A stretch of DNA of 64,000 nt from Myxocyprinus asiaticus (lineage: Eukaryota; Chordata; Actinopteri; Cypriniformes; Catostomidae): the NCBI RefSeq assembly GCF_019703515.2, contig NC_059372.1, forward strand, positions 14,960,492 through 15,024,491. The letters are read 5' to 3'. Positions 40,675 to 52,210 of the stretch are shown here, piece by piece. The translations under genes were made by a program, and so were the position numbers. Within the stretch, counting starts at the first letter, position 1. Every line of letters starts with the position of its first letter. The notes below the pieces were generated by a model. It did no database searches, was not told the origin of the DNA, and saw only the letters and a program-made list of their open reading frames with translations.

Positions 40675-43600
40675 TCACTTGTTTTGGGCAAGCTGATTGT
40701 TGGCTTCACCCCAAACAAAGGTGGCAGCATCATCATCAGCCTCTGCAATCACATGGCCAAAAAGAGGAGAACATCCAGAAATAAGGGATTTAATCAATTA
40801 AACCAAACATACAGAATTTACAAACCACAGATACTCAATTAAAGCTCCAAGTGGTCTGGTGTCTACATTTCCTTCACAGCAAAGGTCCGGATAATAATAT
40901 GTAGCTTACATGGTGTCAGTAGTTATATGGCTAGAAAATTATTATCTTTAAATAGTTTTTGTTTTTGTTTTTTATAACTTGCAACATTGGCAGGTAAAAT
41001 AGTCTTTTCAAAACTGGGCAGGGATGAGGACATTGGGGGCCCAGAGACAGCCAAAGTAGTGGGGTCTGAGAGATCTTTTCTACCAAAAGATTAAACTATT
41101 TCATCATGACTTCAGTCGAGGGCACTTGGATATGAATATTAAAAGATAAGATCAACAGTTTGTTTTGAAGCTGAATGACAGCAGTACAGTTTTTACATTT
41201 AATATTTATATACTGGACACAGAAGGTCTTTTGACAGATAAAAAACACTGTATGGGGGTTCAGGGATATCCCCTGAGAGAACATTTATAAAAATGTAAAA
41301 GTCTGAAAGAACCATTTTTATATTTTCTTTAAAGTGACAATTAACAACAAAACAGTTTACATAACAGTGAAGCATTAAAATACTGTTTGCATAATAAGTA
41401 TATAAAGGCTTTCCTTACCATCCATGATGACATCATTTTCACAAAATTAGAACAAAAATCTGTTTTATTATGAAAGGCTCGTAGCATGCGGATTAACAAA
41501 CGTTATAGTCTTAAGGAGCCGTGTTAAAGATTCTGATGTTAAAATGACCACACCTGCAACTCGTATGTACAGTAAATTAGGCTTTATGCGGCGCATCATG
41601 TCTATAGTGGAGAGAGAGGCAAAGCGTACAGAGTGGACATAAAGCACGTAGCGCTGAACGTGCTTTATTCCCGCTCCACTCATGTATACACGTATGCTTA
41701 CACAATCACTTAGCCAGGTGTCAGATGACTAGCACAAAGATTTAGATCTCGGTCCGGATTGAAATGCCCTTCAGTCCGGATCCGGACCCGAGTCCGCCTA
41801 TTGAGTACCCGTTATAAACCATACATAAGCTTATAAAGATACAAAGTCATGGAGACCTACTGTAAGACAATAATAAGATAACAAAAAGTACATTCATCAG
41901 GTCACAGACCTGTTTCCCAGTCCTCATTGGGTGAAGGGTTTGTCCAGGTATTAACAGGCACCTGGAACTTCTTAAGCACCTCTATATTCCCTGAAAAAGA
42001 AAGCAGTAAGCCATGAGAGGCCATGCATTTCAGTGATTAAGCATGACTGCAACCGAAATATTAAAAGATAAATGTTCAATAAAAAGTCAAACTGATTAGC
42101 TGAAAACACAGATTTTCCACTAATTAATACAATTCATTACTCCAACTCAACACATGCAAACACTAAATTAAATTGATAATATCTGGGTGACCTTTCTCTT
42201 ATCCTGACGCAGCATCAAAACACATATGATTTCTTCTGCAGAACACAAGCAACGATATTTTTAAGGAAATGATGTTTACTTCTCCATACAATGAAAGTAA
42301 ATTAGGGTCCAAAACATTCAAGCTCCAAAAAGGACAAAAAGGCAGCATAATCCATTCAACTCGAGTGGTTTAATCCATACCTTTTGAAGTGACAGAAGCT
42401 TGAAATGTTTTTAACTCCATTGACTTTCACGGTTTCACTGTACAGAGAAATAAACATAATATCCTTCAAAATATCTTTGTGTTCCACAGGAGTCTGTGAC
42501 GACTTAAGGGCGATTATGTAATAAAATTATTTTAAGGTGAACCAAGATCACTGGACTTCATTCAGACTTTGCTGTACACAGAAGCATAAAATGTACATGG
42601 AACAAAAGCTGATCGCCAGCTGCACTAACCTTCTTCAGCAGTCAGTGACCTCTTGTCCTCACAGTTTGCTACGTGATGTGAAAACTCGTGCTTTGGAATC
42701 AAGTGCCTGGCATTGAAGGGGCAGGTCTTCATTTCACTGGCCAATCTGGGGTGGTTCTAAAACAGAGGAGGGTGACAGATACATTTGTGGCCCAGTGGAA
42801 TTCATCCATAAACATAGCTTAAAAGGCATAATTCACAAAATTGAAAATTCTCTCATCATTTACAGTGAGGCACTTACAATCGAAGTGAATGGGACCAATT
42901 TTTGGAGGGTTTAAAATGAAGCACTTACATTAATTCTTCTGTTAAAACTTATGTATTTATTTGAACTGTAAAGTTTAAAAATTTGCTATAACTTTACACA
43001 GAAAAGGTTAGTAAGGTATTTTGGTCACACTAAAATCATGTTAACATGCATATTGTTTGTCTTATGGCTATACTTTTGAAATAGTATTTTAACGTTAATG
43101 GATTGGCCCCAATCACTTCCATTGTAAGTCCCTCACTGTAACCCAGATTTCTGCTTTAAGAAAAGGGGAGGAAAGTCAAAATATTTTTTGTGGTAATTAA
43201 CATTATGCCACAAATGCTGTCGATTGAGCTTAAAGGGATAGTTCGCCCAAAAATGAAAATTCAGTCATTGTTTACTCACACCCGTGTTGTTATAACCCCA
43301 TATGAATTTCTTTTTCTTAAACACAAAAAGGGAGAAATTGCACAAAAAAAAAAAAGTGTGGTTCTCAGTGATGTCATACAATGGCAGTTTATGGTGACCA
43401 CCTCTTCAAGCTTCAAAAAAGGACACAAAAGTACAATTCAGAGGTCTAATAAATTATTCCATGAGACTCATGATTATGAAAGCATTCGATAAGGATTGAG
43501 AAACAAACCAAAATGTAAAGTATTTAGTAAAAATGTTCACTGACCATTGATCTCCTGTGCGCGTTCATGAGTCTGCATGCAAGCTTTACAACTCTTTGCA

Positions 43601-46600
43601 CAAGAGCAACAGTAGTAGCGCAGCACGCGCGAGATGGGGCGTTCAAGCGAAAACTCTGTAGGGGTGAAATATTTTCGTAGCAGGGAGAGCTGCCATGGAG
43701 ACCTGCCACTGCCACAGGCAGCTCTCACTCGACCTACCACCGGTCTATGCGTCACCCACAAGCGATATTAACAGAAAACACAACATGGCTGCACATAAAC
43801 CAGAGAACAGAAATTACAAACATGTCTGAAGTGTTTGTAGTTGAAAAATAGATGCATTACAATGAGCGGAGTCCTCCATCAAACAGAGATGGGGCTGAAG
43901 GTAGCTACAGTCACACCGTGTCCTACTCCGACGCCAAACAACAATAAAACATCTTTTCCATGTTGAGTTTTTTTGTCCTAAGCAGCTGCGACAAGCAAGG
44001 GATATTCCATCGATCGCTTGGTTTCTTTATTTGATGTCGCGTCCGGTAATCCCGTCCGCTAAGATGCGAGTGCAAGGCGATTTTCTGTGTTCCGCGACTG
44101 CTTTCGGGTCCCTGAATAAGGTATAACATGCGAGTAAGGGCAGCCGGTGATGTTTGTCCCCCCTCGGGTAAAATGGTGCCCCCCAGGGAGTTGGTACCTT
44201 ACGCAAACTGTGTAATATGCATATAAGGAGCAGCAGTACTGGTAGCTACCCTCAGCTTCCTCCACCACACTTTTTGATGGAGGACTCTGGTTAAAACAAA
44301 GAATGCTGTACACTGAAATGCATATATTCTTCCACTACAAACTCTTCAGACATGTTTGTAAATTCTGTTCCCTGGTTTATGTGCAGCTACAGTGCATCCG
44401 GAAAGTATTCACAGCGCTTCACTTTTTCCACATTTTATTATGTTACAGCCTTATTCCAAAATGCATTAAATCCATTATTTTCCTCAAAATTCTACAAACA
44501 ATACCCTATTAATGTCAACGTGAAAGAAGTTTGTTTGAAATCTTTGCAAATGTATTTATATAAAAAAAAAAAAAATAAAAAAAAAATCACATGTACATAA
44601 GTATTCACAGTCTTTGCTCAATACTTTGTTGAAGCACCTTTGGCACCAATTACAGCCTCAAGTCTTTTGAGTATGAGGCTACAAGCTTGGCACACCTATT
44701 TTTGGGCAGTTTCTCCCATTCTTCTTTGCAGGAGCTCTCAAGCTCCATCAGGTTGGATGGGGAGCGTCGGTGCACAGCTATTTTAAGATCTCTCCAGAGA
44801 TGTTCAATCGGGTTCAAGTCTGGGCTCTGGCTGGGCCACTCAAGGACATTCACAGAGTTGTCCCGGAGCCACTCCTTTGTTATCTTGGCTGTGTGCTTAG
44901 GGTTGTTGTCCTGTTGGAAGATGAACCTTCACCCCAGTCTGAGGTCCAGAGCGCTCTGGAGCAGGTTTTCATCAAGGATGTCTCTGTACATTGCTGCTCT
45001 CATCTTTCCCTCGATCCTGTCTAGTCTCCCAGTTCCTGCCGCTGAAAAACATCCCCACAGCGTGATGCTGCCACCACCATGCTTCACTGTAGGGATGATA
45101 TCGGCTAGGTGATGAGTGGTGCCTGGTTTCCTTCAGACATGACGCTTGCCATTCAGGCCAAAGAGTTCAATCTTTGTTTCTCATGGTCTGAGAGTCCTTC
45201 AGGTGCCTTTTGGCAAACTCCAGGCGGGCTGTCATGTGCCTTTTACTGAGGAGTGGCTTCCGTCTGGCCACTCTACCATACAGGCCTGATTGGTGGAGTG
45301 CTGCAGAGATGGTTGTTCTTCTGGAAGGTTCTACTCTCTCCACAGAGAAATGCTGGAGCTTTGTCAGAGTGACCATCGGGTTCTTGGTCACCTCCCTGAC
45401 TAACGCCCTTCTCCCCCGATCGCTCAGTTTGGCCAGGCGGCCAGCTCTAGGAAGAGTCCTGGTGGTTCCAAACTTCTTCCATTTACGGATGGAGGCCACT
45501 GTGTTCATTGGGACCTTCAATGCTGTACCCTTCCCCAGATCTGTGTCTCGATACAATCCTGTCTCGGAGGTCTACAGACAATTCCTTGGACTTCATGGCT
45601 TGGTTTGTGCTCTGACATGTACTGTTAACTGTGGGACCTTATATAGACAGGTGTGTGCCTTTCCAAATCATGTCCAATCAACTGAATTTACCACAGGTGG
45701 ACTCCAATCAAGTTGCAGAAACATCTCAAGGATGATCAGTGGAAACAGGATGCACCTGAGCTTAATTTTGAGTGTCATGGCAAAGGCTATGAATACTTAT
45801 GTAATTTTGTTCATTTTTTATTTTTAATAAATTTGCAAAGATTTCAAACAAACTTCTTTCACGTTGTCATTATGGGGTATTGTTTGTAGAATTTTGAGGA
45901 AAATAATTAATTGAATCCATTTTGGAATAAGGCTGTAACATAACAAAATGTGGAAAAAGTGAAGCGCTGTGAATACTTTCCGGATGCACTGTATGTTCTG
46001 TTTTCTGTTAATATCGCTAGTGGTCCTCTTGAAGCGAAACAAAGGTTTCCGGAGAGGGGGTAAAATCTTTTCGTGGCAGGGAGAGCTGCCCTGGAGACCT
46101 GACACAGCCATAGGCAGCTCCCACTTGACTTGTCACCGCCTGTCCCTTGCACGGTCACAGTCATAATGGTACGTGTCCACTGGTGTGGAAGAAATCCACT
46201 CAGTCACTCGCAATGCTACAACGCTCCCGCTTTGGGCCATGGAACAGCAAGTTTGTATTGTCTACAGATGTCTTCTCAATGGCACACTATTCATACTACT
46301 CTTACTGCTTCTACCATATCAATCTATGGCAAAAATAGTAAGAGTGGTATGGTAGTATACAGCTTCGAACTTGACCTGTGATGCTCTAAATACATGGTAA
46401 AAATAAATTGTTTTTAGTACACAGTCAATATATATCATACATGTGTGCGATTACAGACAGAAAGATGTGTCACTGTACGTGTCCACTGGCGCATTTTGAG
46501 TGAAGGCGAGCAAGCATTTTCAATTAATTCCTATGAAAGTTGAGAGCCATGCTCGCGAGGTGCGTTGTGGGATTGATAACAGTTTCCTAGAGTTGTGAGC

Positions 46601-49600
46601 AGATTTCTTCTGCAGCAGTGGAAATGCAGCCTAACGGTATGTTTCCACAGGTGCGTTTTGACTGAAGGGGAGTGACCATTTTCAATTAATTCCTATGGAA
46701 GTCAAGTGCCACGCTAGCAAGGTGGATTGTGGGATTGACAGTGGCGCAGAGCAAGCTTTTTCCTATCGTTGTGAGCGGCTTTTGAGCACATTTCTTCCAC
46801 GCCAGTGGAAACGCTGCGTTTGATGGCTTGATTCATGCATCCTTCAAAAGATGAATCTGCCCGATCCCAGCCTTGCTGAAGCACCCCCAGATCATCACCG
46901 ATCCTCCACCAAAATTCACAGTGGGTGGCTTGAAGGCCTCTCCAGGTCTCCATCTAAGCCTTGGATGACCAGGTAGAGGATTGATGATGATCTTGGGGTG
47001 CTTCAGCAAGGCTGGAATTGGGCAGATTTGTCTTTGTGAAGCTACGTACAAGGTTATCCTTGAAGAAAACTTACTTCCTTCTGCTCTGACAATGTTCCCC
47101 AACTCTGAGAATTGTTTTTTCCAGCAGGACAATGCTCCATGCCAAACATCTAGGTCAATCAAGGTGTGAATGGAGGAGCACCAGATCAAGACAGTCATGG
47201 CCAGCCCAATCTCCAGACCTGAACCCAATAGAAAACCTCTGGAATGTGATCAAGAGAAATATGGATGGCCACAAGCCATCAAACAAAGCCAAGCTGCTTT
47301 GACCAGTTGTCATTTTCCGCAAATAAATGCTCTAAATTACAGTATGTTTATTTGGAATTTGGAAGAAATGTTGTCAGTACTTTACAGAATAAAACAAGTT
47401 CATTTTACTCAAACACATACCTATAAATAGTAAATCCAGAGAAACTGATAATTTTGCAGTGGTCTCAATTTTTTTAAGAGCTATAATTTTTTTTTTTTTA
47501 CACACACCCGGTCAAAAGTTTTGAAACACTCATTCTTTATTATAATTCTTTTTCCTTCACATTTTAGAATAATAGTAAAGTCATCAAAACTATGGAATAA
47601 CATAAATGGAACTATGGGAATTATGTTGTGACTAAACAAAATCCAAAATAAATCAAAACTGTTATATTTTAGCATCTTCAAAGTAGTCACTCTTTGCCTA
47701 GAATATTTAGACATGTACTCTTGACATTTTCTCAACCAACTTCTTGAGGTATCACCCTGGGATGCTTTTTAAACCATATTGAAGGAGTTCCCATCTATGT
47801 TGGGCACTTATTGGCTGCTTTTATTATTTGGCCCAAGCCATCAATTTCAAAAATGTAATTAAATTTTAGTTTTATAATGAAATTAATATGTCAGCACAAT
47901 TTTATTTTTGTCTACAAAACTAATTTCAAACATTTAAGCATACGACTTCAGATTAAAAGATTAAGATCATGAGAAACATTTCAGTCAAGTGTTTCAAAAC
48001 TTTTGATTGGTAGTGTGTGTGTGAGAATATATATATTATATAAAAATAAAACCACACATACATACACAATTTCATAATATTTCCAAATGTGCATGTGTAT
48101 ACAGTCTATACACTAGTACTTTATATAAACTCAGCAAAAAAAACAAAAAAAAATAATCCCTTTTTCAGGACACTGTATTTTAAAGAATTTGTTACAAATC
48201 CAAATAACTTTACAGATCTTTATTGTAAAGGGTTTAAACAATGTTTTCCATGCTTGTTCAATAAACCATAAACCATTAAGACACTAAAAGCTTACAGATG
48301 GTAAGCAATTAATGTCACAGTTATAAAAACTTAAGACACTAAAGAGATCTTTCTACTGACTCTGAAAAACACCAAAAGATAGACACCCAGGGTCCCTGTT
48401 CATCTGCATGAATGTGCCTTAGGCATGCTGCATTGAGGCAGGAGTACTGCAGATGTGGCCAGAGCAATAAATTGCAATGTCCGTACTGTGAGACGCCCAA
48501 GACAGCGCTACAGGGAGATAGGAAGGACAGCTGATTGTCCTCGCAGTGGCAGATCACGTGTAACACCTGCACAGGACCGGTACATACGAATATCACACCT
48601 GTAGGACAGGTGCAGGATGGCAACAATAAATGCCGAGTTACACCAGGAACGCACAATCCCTCCATCAGTGCTCAGACTGTCCACAATAGGCTGAGAGAGG
48701 CTGGACTGAGGGCTTGTAGGTGCGTTATAAGGCAGGTCCTTTCCAGACATCACCGGCAACAACGTCACCTATGAGCACAAACCCACCTTCACTGGACCAG
48801 ATAGGACTGGCAAAAAGTGCTCTGCACTGACGAGTCACAGTTTTGTCTCACCAGGGGTGATGGTTGGACTCGCGTTTATCGTCGAAAGAATGAGCGTTAC
48901 ACTGAGGCCTGTACTCTGGAGCGGGATCGATTTGGAGGTGGAGGGTCCATCATGGTCCGGGGCAGTGTGTCACAGCATCATCGGACTGAGCTTGTTGTCA
49001 TTGCAGGCAATCTCAATGCTGTGCGTTACAGGGAAGACATCCTCACTCATGTGGTACCCTTCCTGCAGGCTCATCCTGACATGACCCTCCAGCATGACAA
49101 TGCCACCAGCCATACTGCTCATTCTGTGCGTGATTTCCTGCAAGACAGGAATGTCAGTGTACTGCCATGGCCAGTTAAGAGCCCGGATCTCAATCCCATT
49201 GAGCACGTCTGGGACCTGTTGCATCGGAGGGTGAGGGCTAGGGCCATTCCCCCCCCAGAAATGTCTGGGAACTTGCAAGTGGCTTGGTGGAAGAGAGGGG
49301 TATCATCTCACAGCCAGAACTGGCAAATCTGGTGCAGTCCATGAGGAGGAGATGCACTGCAGTACTTAATGCAGCTAGTGGCCACACCAGATACTGACTG
49401 TTACTTTTGATTTTGACCCCCCCTTCCTACTAATTACCCATAATTGTAAATGTTCTGTTTGTATTTATTGTTTTTCTGTGAAGAGTCCTATTGTAATTTG
49501 TACTAATACATGCGTCTACTGATCACGTATGTCATCTGTGCAAGTGATGGCCTTGTAAGATGTCATATATTTGTTACTTTTGGTTCAGGAGACACAGCGT

Positions 49601-51782
49601 TACATTTCATCCCCTGCCGTACAGAAGATAAATAACAAGGATTTTGCGATCTTGTGATCGCAAGAATTCTTGCAAATTCAACCAAATCATCATATTATTT
49701 GCGGTAGCTTGAAACTTTTTATAATTTCTGTAAATCTGAGGGAATACTGCCGCTTTCCTTCATGTTTGACAGCGGCTAAACAAATGTTTGAAAAGCCTGA
49801 AGCAGTCGAAACATATCCAGATACACAGCTGCCATTGCATCATCTCCATAGTAACAATAAGTGTCTCCGCCTCGTCTCCATGTTTTGCGTTCACTATTAA
49901 AATCCTTGTCTAAACTTTTGTGGGACTGCAGACAGCACACATAGGCTACATCACCTGCGTGCTGCGAATGAGACAAAACATGCGTTTACACACAGAATCC
50001 CTAACATTCACTTAAAATCCCCATTAGTTTTGTAGTAAAATGTGATTAGAATTTGAAATGTTTAATACAGTAGGCTACGAATTTGAAAATAGCAATATAT
50101 GCTGAACACTTATGCTGAAGATAAATGTTTGTAAATGTATTTTTACTGGTATAGAAAAGGTCACATACACATACAACATTTCAAACAATGACACGAATTG
50201 CCATTTTCATACGTAACATTTTTTCGAAACACTATCTGTATTTGATATTGAAATCTGATATATGGCCATATACAAATGTAATAACTGCAACAGGCCAAAT
50301 GAATCCTTATGTAAACTAAAAAACACAATTATTGCACATCTATTTTAAACTTAGACATTTTTGGATTGTCTGAGGCAGAAAGTTATAATACAAAAATAAT
50401 TAAGGGTCTTCCAATACCCACAGGTTTCATCTAAATGTATGGTAACCTATTTTTGTGTGTAATACTTTTGTTGTTTTTCTTGATAACTGCATATTCAGTT
50501 ATTGTGCACTAATTTACATGTAATTAACACCATTACAGAGGTATATAATTATGATTTGTTAGTTTTCACTGCAAAACCACCAAAAAAAAAAAAAAAAAAA
50601 AAGTGCAGCAAGTTGCAGTTGCAAAATTTGAGAAAAGCTGCAGCAAATTGTCATTTTAGGCAACAAAACCAGAAAAAAGTGCCACAAAATCCTGGTGGGA
50701 CTGAATAACAATAAAACGACATGAGCTTGAACCTAAATATTCAAACTGATGCTGCTGAGGAGTAAAATATTAATGGGGCAGAGGGTAAAGCCTAATTTTC
50801 TTTTTTTTTTTTTTTTACACTTTAGCTCCACCCATTCCAGCTAAAAAGCTGTGTGTCCAGAACTGGTGACGCATCGAGAGGGTGATGCATAGACCAGTGG
50901 CAGGTCGAGTGAGAGCTGCCTGTGGCAGTGGCAGGTCTCCATGGCAGCTCTCCCTGCTACGAAAATATTTTACCCCTAAAGAGTTTTTGCTTGAACGCCC
51001 CATCTCGCGCATGCTGCGTTACTACTGTTGCTCTTGTGCAAAGAGTTCTAAAGCTCACATGCAGACTCATTAACACACACAGGGGATCAACCGTCAGTGA
51101 ATATTTTTACTAAATACATTAGATTTCGGTTTGTTTTGCAACAAATCATGAGTCTCATGGAATAATTTGTTAGACTTTTGAATTATACTTTTGTGTCCTT
51201 TTGAAGCTTGAAGAGGTGGTCACCATAAACTGCCATTGTATGACATCACTGACAATGTTTTTCCCTCACAATTTCTCCCTTTTTGTTAAGAAAAAGAGAG
51301 AAAGTTATATGGGGTTATAACAACACGGGTGAGTAAACAATGACTGAATTTTCAATTTTGGGTGAACTAATCCTTTAACTTGTATTGAACACAGAACATT
51401 CAATTAAAGACTGATAATCAATCTGATACATGGAGATAGTTTCAACCTACCTTCCTGCACTTGAGAACATGAAAAGGGAAACGAGAGGCCCTGATCTGGT
51501 GATTTCTGTCATATGGGCACTGCACAAGCCTGTTGGGGTCACTGGCATCATCCAGGACTTCATTTCCTGGGGGGAAAGAAACAAGCGGCCACAGTGCAAC
51601 ACATTAAACATATTGGAGTCATGTTCAAATTTGACATTACATCAGTGCTGTCAACCCAAGTTAAAAACTTCAAATAGTAAAACAATTGTCACGTTACCTG
51701 GCTCTTCCTTCCAGCTGTGCTCTGGATCTTCAGAGTTGACGCCAGACAGCCCGACACTACTCCCGAATCTAATAGTAGACAT
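40675..51782 (-). CDS. gtsf1: GTSF1, gametocyte-specific factor 1 (double CHHC zinc-finger piRNA cofactor)
   Basis: Five coding exons on the minus strand: 51782-51698, 51566-51451, 42756-42630, 41990-41910, 40742-40675. All junctions are GT-AG and in phase, giving 158 residues plus TGA (human 167). Finger 1 has C45, H51, H61, C65 ([18 protein letters not shown]). Finger 2 has C79, H85, H95, C99 ([18 protein letters not shown]). The spacing is identical, C-x5-H-x9-H-x3-C, the U11-48K-type CHHC fold. The C-terminal part keeps W125, W134 and W147 (FVWG), matching the tryptophans that contact PIWI proteins. GTSF1 binds PIWI-piRNA complexes, speeds target cleavage and supports transposon silencing in germ cells. 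Oddity: about 40 residues lie before finger 1, far more than in human, because of the first coding exon. Intron 2 is 8.7 kb, almost wholly transposon. A 5' leader exon is likely at 52083-52135. Confidence 0.92.
42230..42540. repeat. Family Y-like variant repeat in gtsf1 intron 3
   Basis: Contains 'tatgatttcttctgcagaac', 'ctccatacaatgaaagtaaa' and 'cattcaagctccaaaaagga', which parallel the order of motifs in family Y long copies but are divergent. No clean ends. Confidence 0.5.
42880..43233. mobile_element. Family X MITE, left part (right end at 51379-51400)
   Basis: Matches family X from 'gaggcacttacaatcgaagt' to 'ccacaaatgctgtcgattga' then GCTTAA. The expected continuation, 'cttatattgaacccg' in the copy at 61622-61922, appears 8.1 kb away at 51379 as 'cttgtattgaacacagaaca'. 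The element is therefore split at a TTAA. At its left it abuts a family Y terminal piece, forming a chimeric junction near 42880. Confidence 0.8.
44390..45991 (-). mobile_element. Tc1-like transposon, full length with TA duplication
   Basis: Flanked by TA (44388-44389 and 45992-45993). The inverted ends begin 'cagtgcatccggaaagtatt' and pair over roughly 100 bases or more ('ccttattccaaaatgcatta' against its inverse near 45920). The length, 1602 bp, is typical of an autonomous Tc1 element, but the transposase is broken. It interrupts a repeat arm whose two parts rejoin cleanly. Confidence 0.93.
44650..45556 (-). pseudogene. Tc1 transposase, disrupted
   Basis: The minus-strand N-terminal region, 45556-45167, encodes the DNA-binding domain ([31 protein letters not shown]) and part of the catalytic domain. 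After a gap with lost frame, 44853-44650 encodes [20 protein letters not shown], with the final catalytic Glu. The second Asp (in [11 protein letters not shown]) is also present in that frame, but a TGA lies just upstream of it near 44917. The gene is inactive. Confidence 0.88.
46166..46825. repeat. Repeat with internal tandem duplication
   Basis: Left 'ggtacgtgtccactggtgtg' and right 'cttccacgccagtggaaacg' look inverted. 46475-46640 and 46634-46820 are roughly 165-base direct repeats sharing 'ccattttcaattaattccta' and 'tgtgggattga'. No coding capacity. Confidence 0.6.
46849..47420. pseudogene. Two Tc1 transposase fragments joined head to head
   Basis: Minus strand 46978-46849 encodes [20 protein letters not shown] and continues AGIGQ. 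Plus strand 46981-47420 encodes the same [10 protein letters not shown] phrase, then [12 protein letters not shown] (second catalytic Asp) and a C-terminal region with broken frame. The two therefore overlap in content but point in opposite directions, giving an inverted duplication centred near 46978. Both are inactive. Confidence 0.8.
47501..48021. mobile_element. Tc1-derived MITE with 'gtcaaaagttttgaaacac' ends
   Basis: Left 'ccggtcaaaagttttgaaac' and right 'tttcaaaacttttgattggt' are inverted, with outer 'cacacac/gtgtgtg'. About 520 bp, with the transposase deleted. AT-rich interior. Confidence 0.83.
48127..49421 (+). mobile_element. Tc1-like transposon, 3' truncated
   Basis: Left terminal sequence 'aactcagcaaaaaaaacaaa' then 'ttcaggacactgtatttta'. 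The body is a Tc1 transposase gene on the plus strand, and similarity stops after 'actgttacttttgattttga' near 49420 without the right inverted repeat. A different Tc1 lineage from 44390-45991. Confidence 0.87.
48360..49390 (+). pseudogene. Tc1/mariner (IS630-type) transposase, frameshifted
   Basis: 48430-48600 holds helix-turn-helix remnants in broken frames. 48817-49344 is a long frame with the first catalytic Asp in CTDESQFCL, the second in QHDNATSH and the Glu in DLNPIEHVW, 34 residues after the second Asp (DD34E). A run of C at about 49247-49255 causes a frameshift that destroys the C-terminus. Confidence 0.9.
49422..50870. other. AT-rich filler within the gtsf1 intron nest
   Basis: No exon or intact transposon. 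50602-50705 ('gcaacaaaaccagaaaaaag', 'ccacaaaatcctggtgggac') and 49640-49770 look like the ends of one more dispersed repeat. A poly-A run lies at 50580-50601. Confidence 0.4.
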
Positions 51783-52210
51783 GGCTCCTCCTGTAGGAGT
51801 CTTGATTTTTTAGGTGGTTTTGCGTGCTTCGCCGCCTATGTAGATACAAATGTCACCCTAAGTAAAATAAGCCCAGATTAAAAACTTTAAAATGCTAGTT
51901 TTTCCCCAAGGTTTGCTCAGTAGCGGCGCGTGCTGTGCAAGACGTTCAGCTAACTACAAAAAAGGGCATGCGAGAGCCAAAAGGCGTGGAAGTTCAGTCA
52001 AAAACATTCGCAATTTTAAAACATTACAACTTAAACGTGCTTTTATTTTACGCGATATAAGGGACTACAGAACAATACTTACAACTTCTCTTTTGTAGTC
52101 GCGTGCTCCCTCCCCTTGTGCCGCAATCAATAGAGCTCATCAATCAATTGGTTTGCCTGTGGAATGATTATCACGTGGTGCACTTAAAGAACCAGAGATT
52201 TGGTTTGGCA
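51783..52210 (-). promoter_or_regulatory. gtsf1: gtsf1 5' leader exon and upstream region
   Basis: On the minus strand an exon ending at 52083 is followed by the donor GTAAGT (52082-52077). The matching acceptor is at 51792-51791, eight bases before the ATG at 51782. Upstream sequence includes a perfect E-box CACGTG at 52172-52177. The start site is not defined and no TATA box is clear. Confidence 0.5.

Larger units (their letters stand above)
43230..51378. mobile_element. 8.1-kb TTAA-bounded insertion with about 510-bp inverted ends
   Basis: TTAA at 43230-43233 and at 51375-51378. From the left: 'aaagggatagttcgcccaaa', 'tcagtcattgtttactcaca', 'gtgatgtcatacaatggcag', 'caagagcaacagtagtagcg', through 'ggcaggtctcc'-type sequence to about 43755. 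The right arm, 50872-51374, is the reverse complement with few differences. The interior holds an intact-ended Tc1 element, fragments of two more, a Tc1 MITE and other repeats. A further divergent direct copy of the inner arm sequence lies at 46030-46140. It is probably an original palindromic family Y-related element enlarged by later insertions. A single large transposon cannot be excluded. Confidence 0.7.

Noticed and set aside
43923..44313. Cys-rich minus-strand frames that briefly suggested a THAP-type zinc finger
   Set aside because: The Cys spacing and downstream motifs do not fit, and the region lies at the centre of a palindromic repeat. No domain could be supported.
44687..45827. 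Long plus-strand open frames of up to 205 residues
   Set aside because: They are antisense shadows of the minus-strand Tc1 transposase pseudogene.
48339..48768. Minus-strand open frames over the Tc1 element
   Set aside because: Antisense to the helix-turn-helix part of the plus-strand transposase; no domain of their own.
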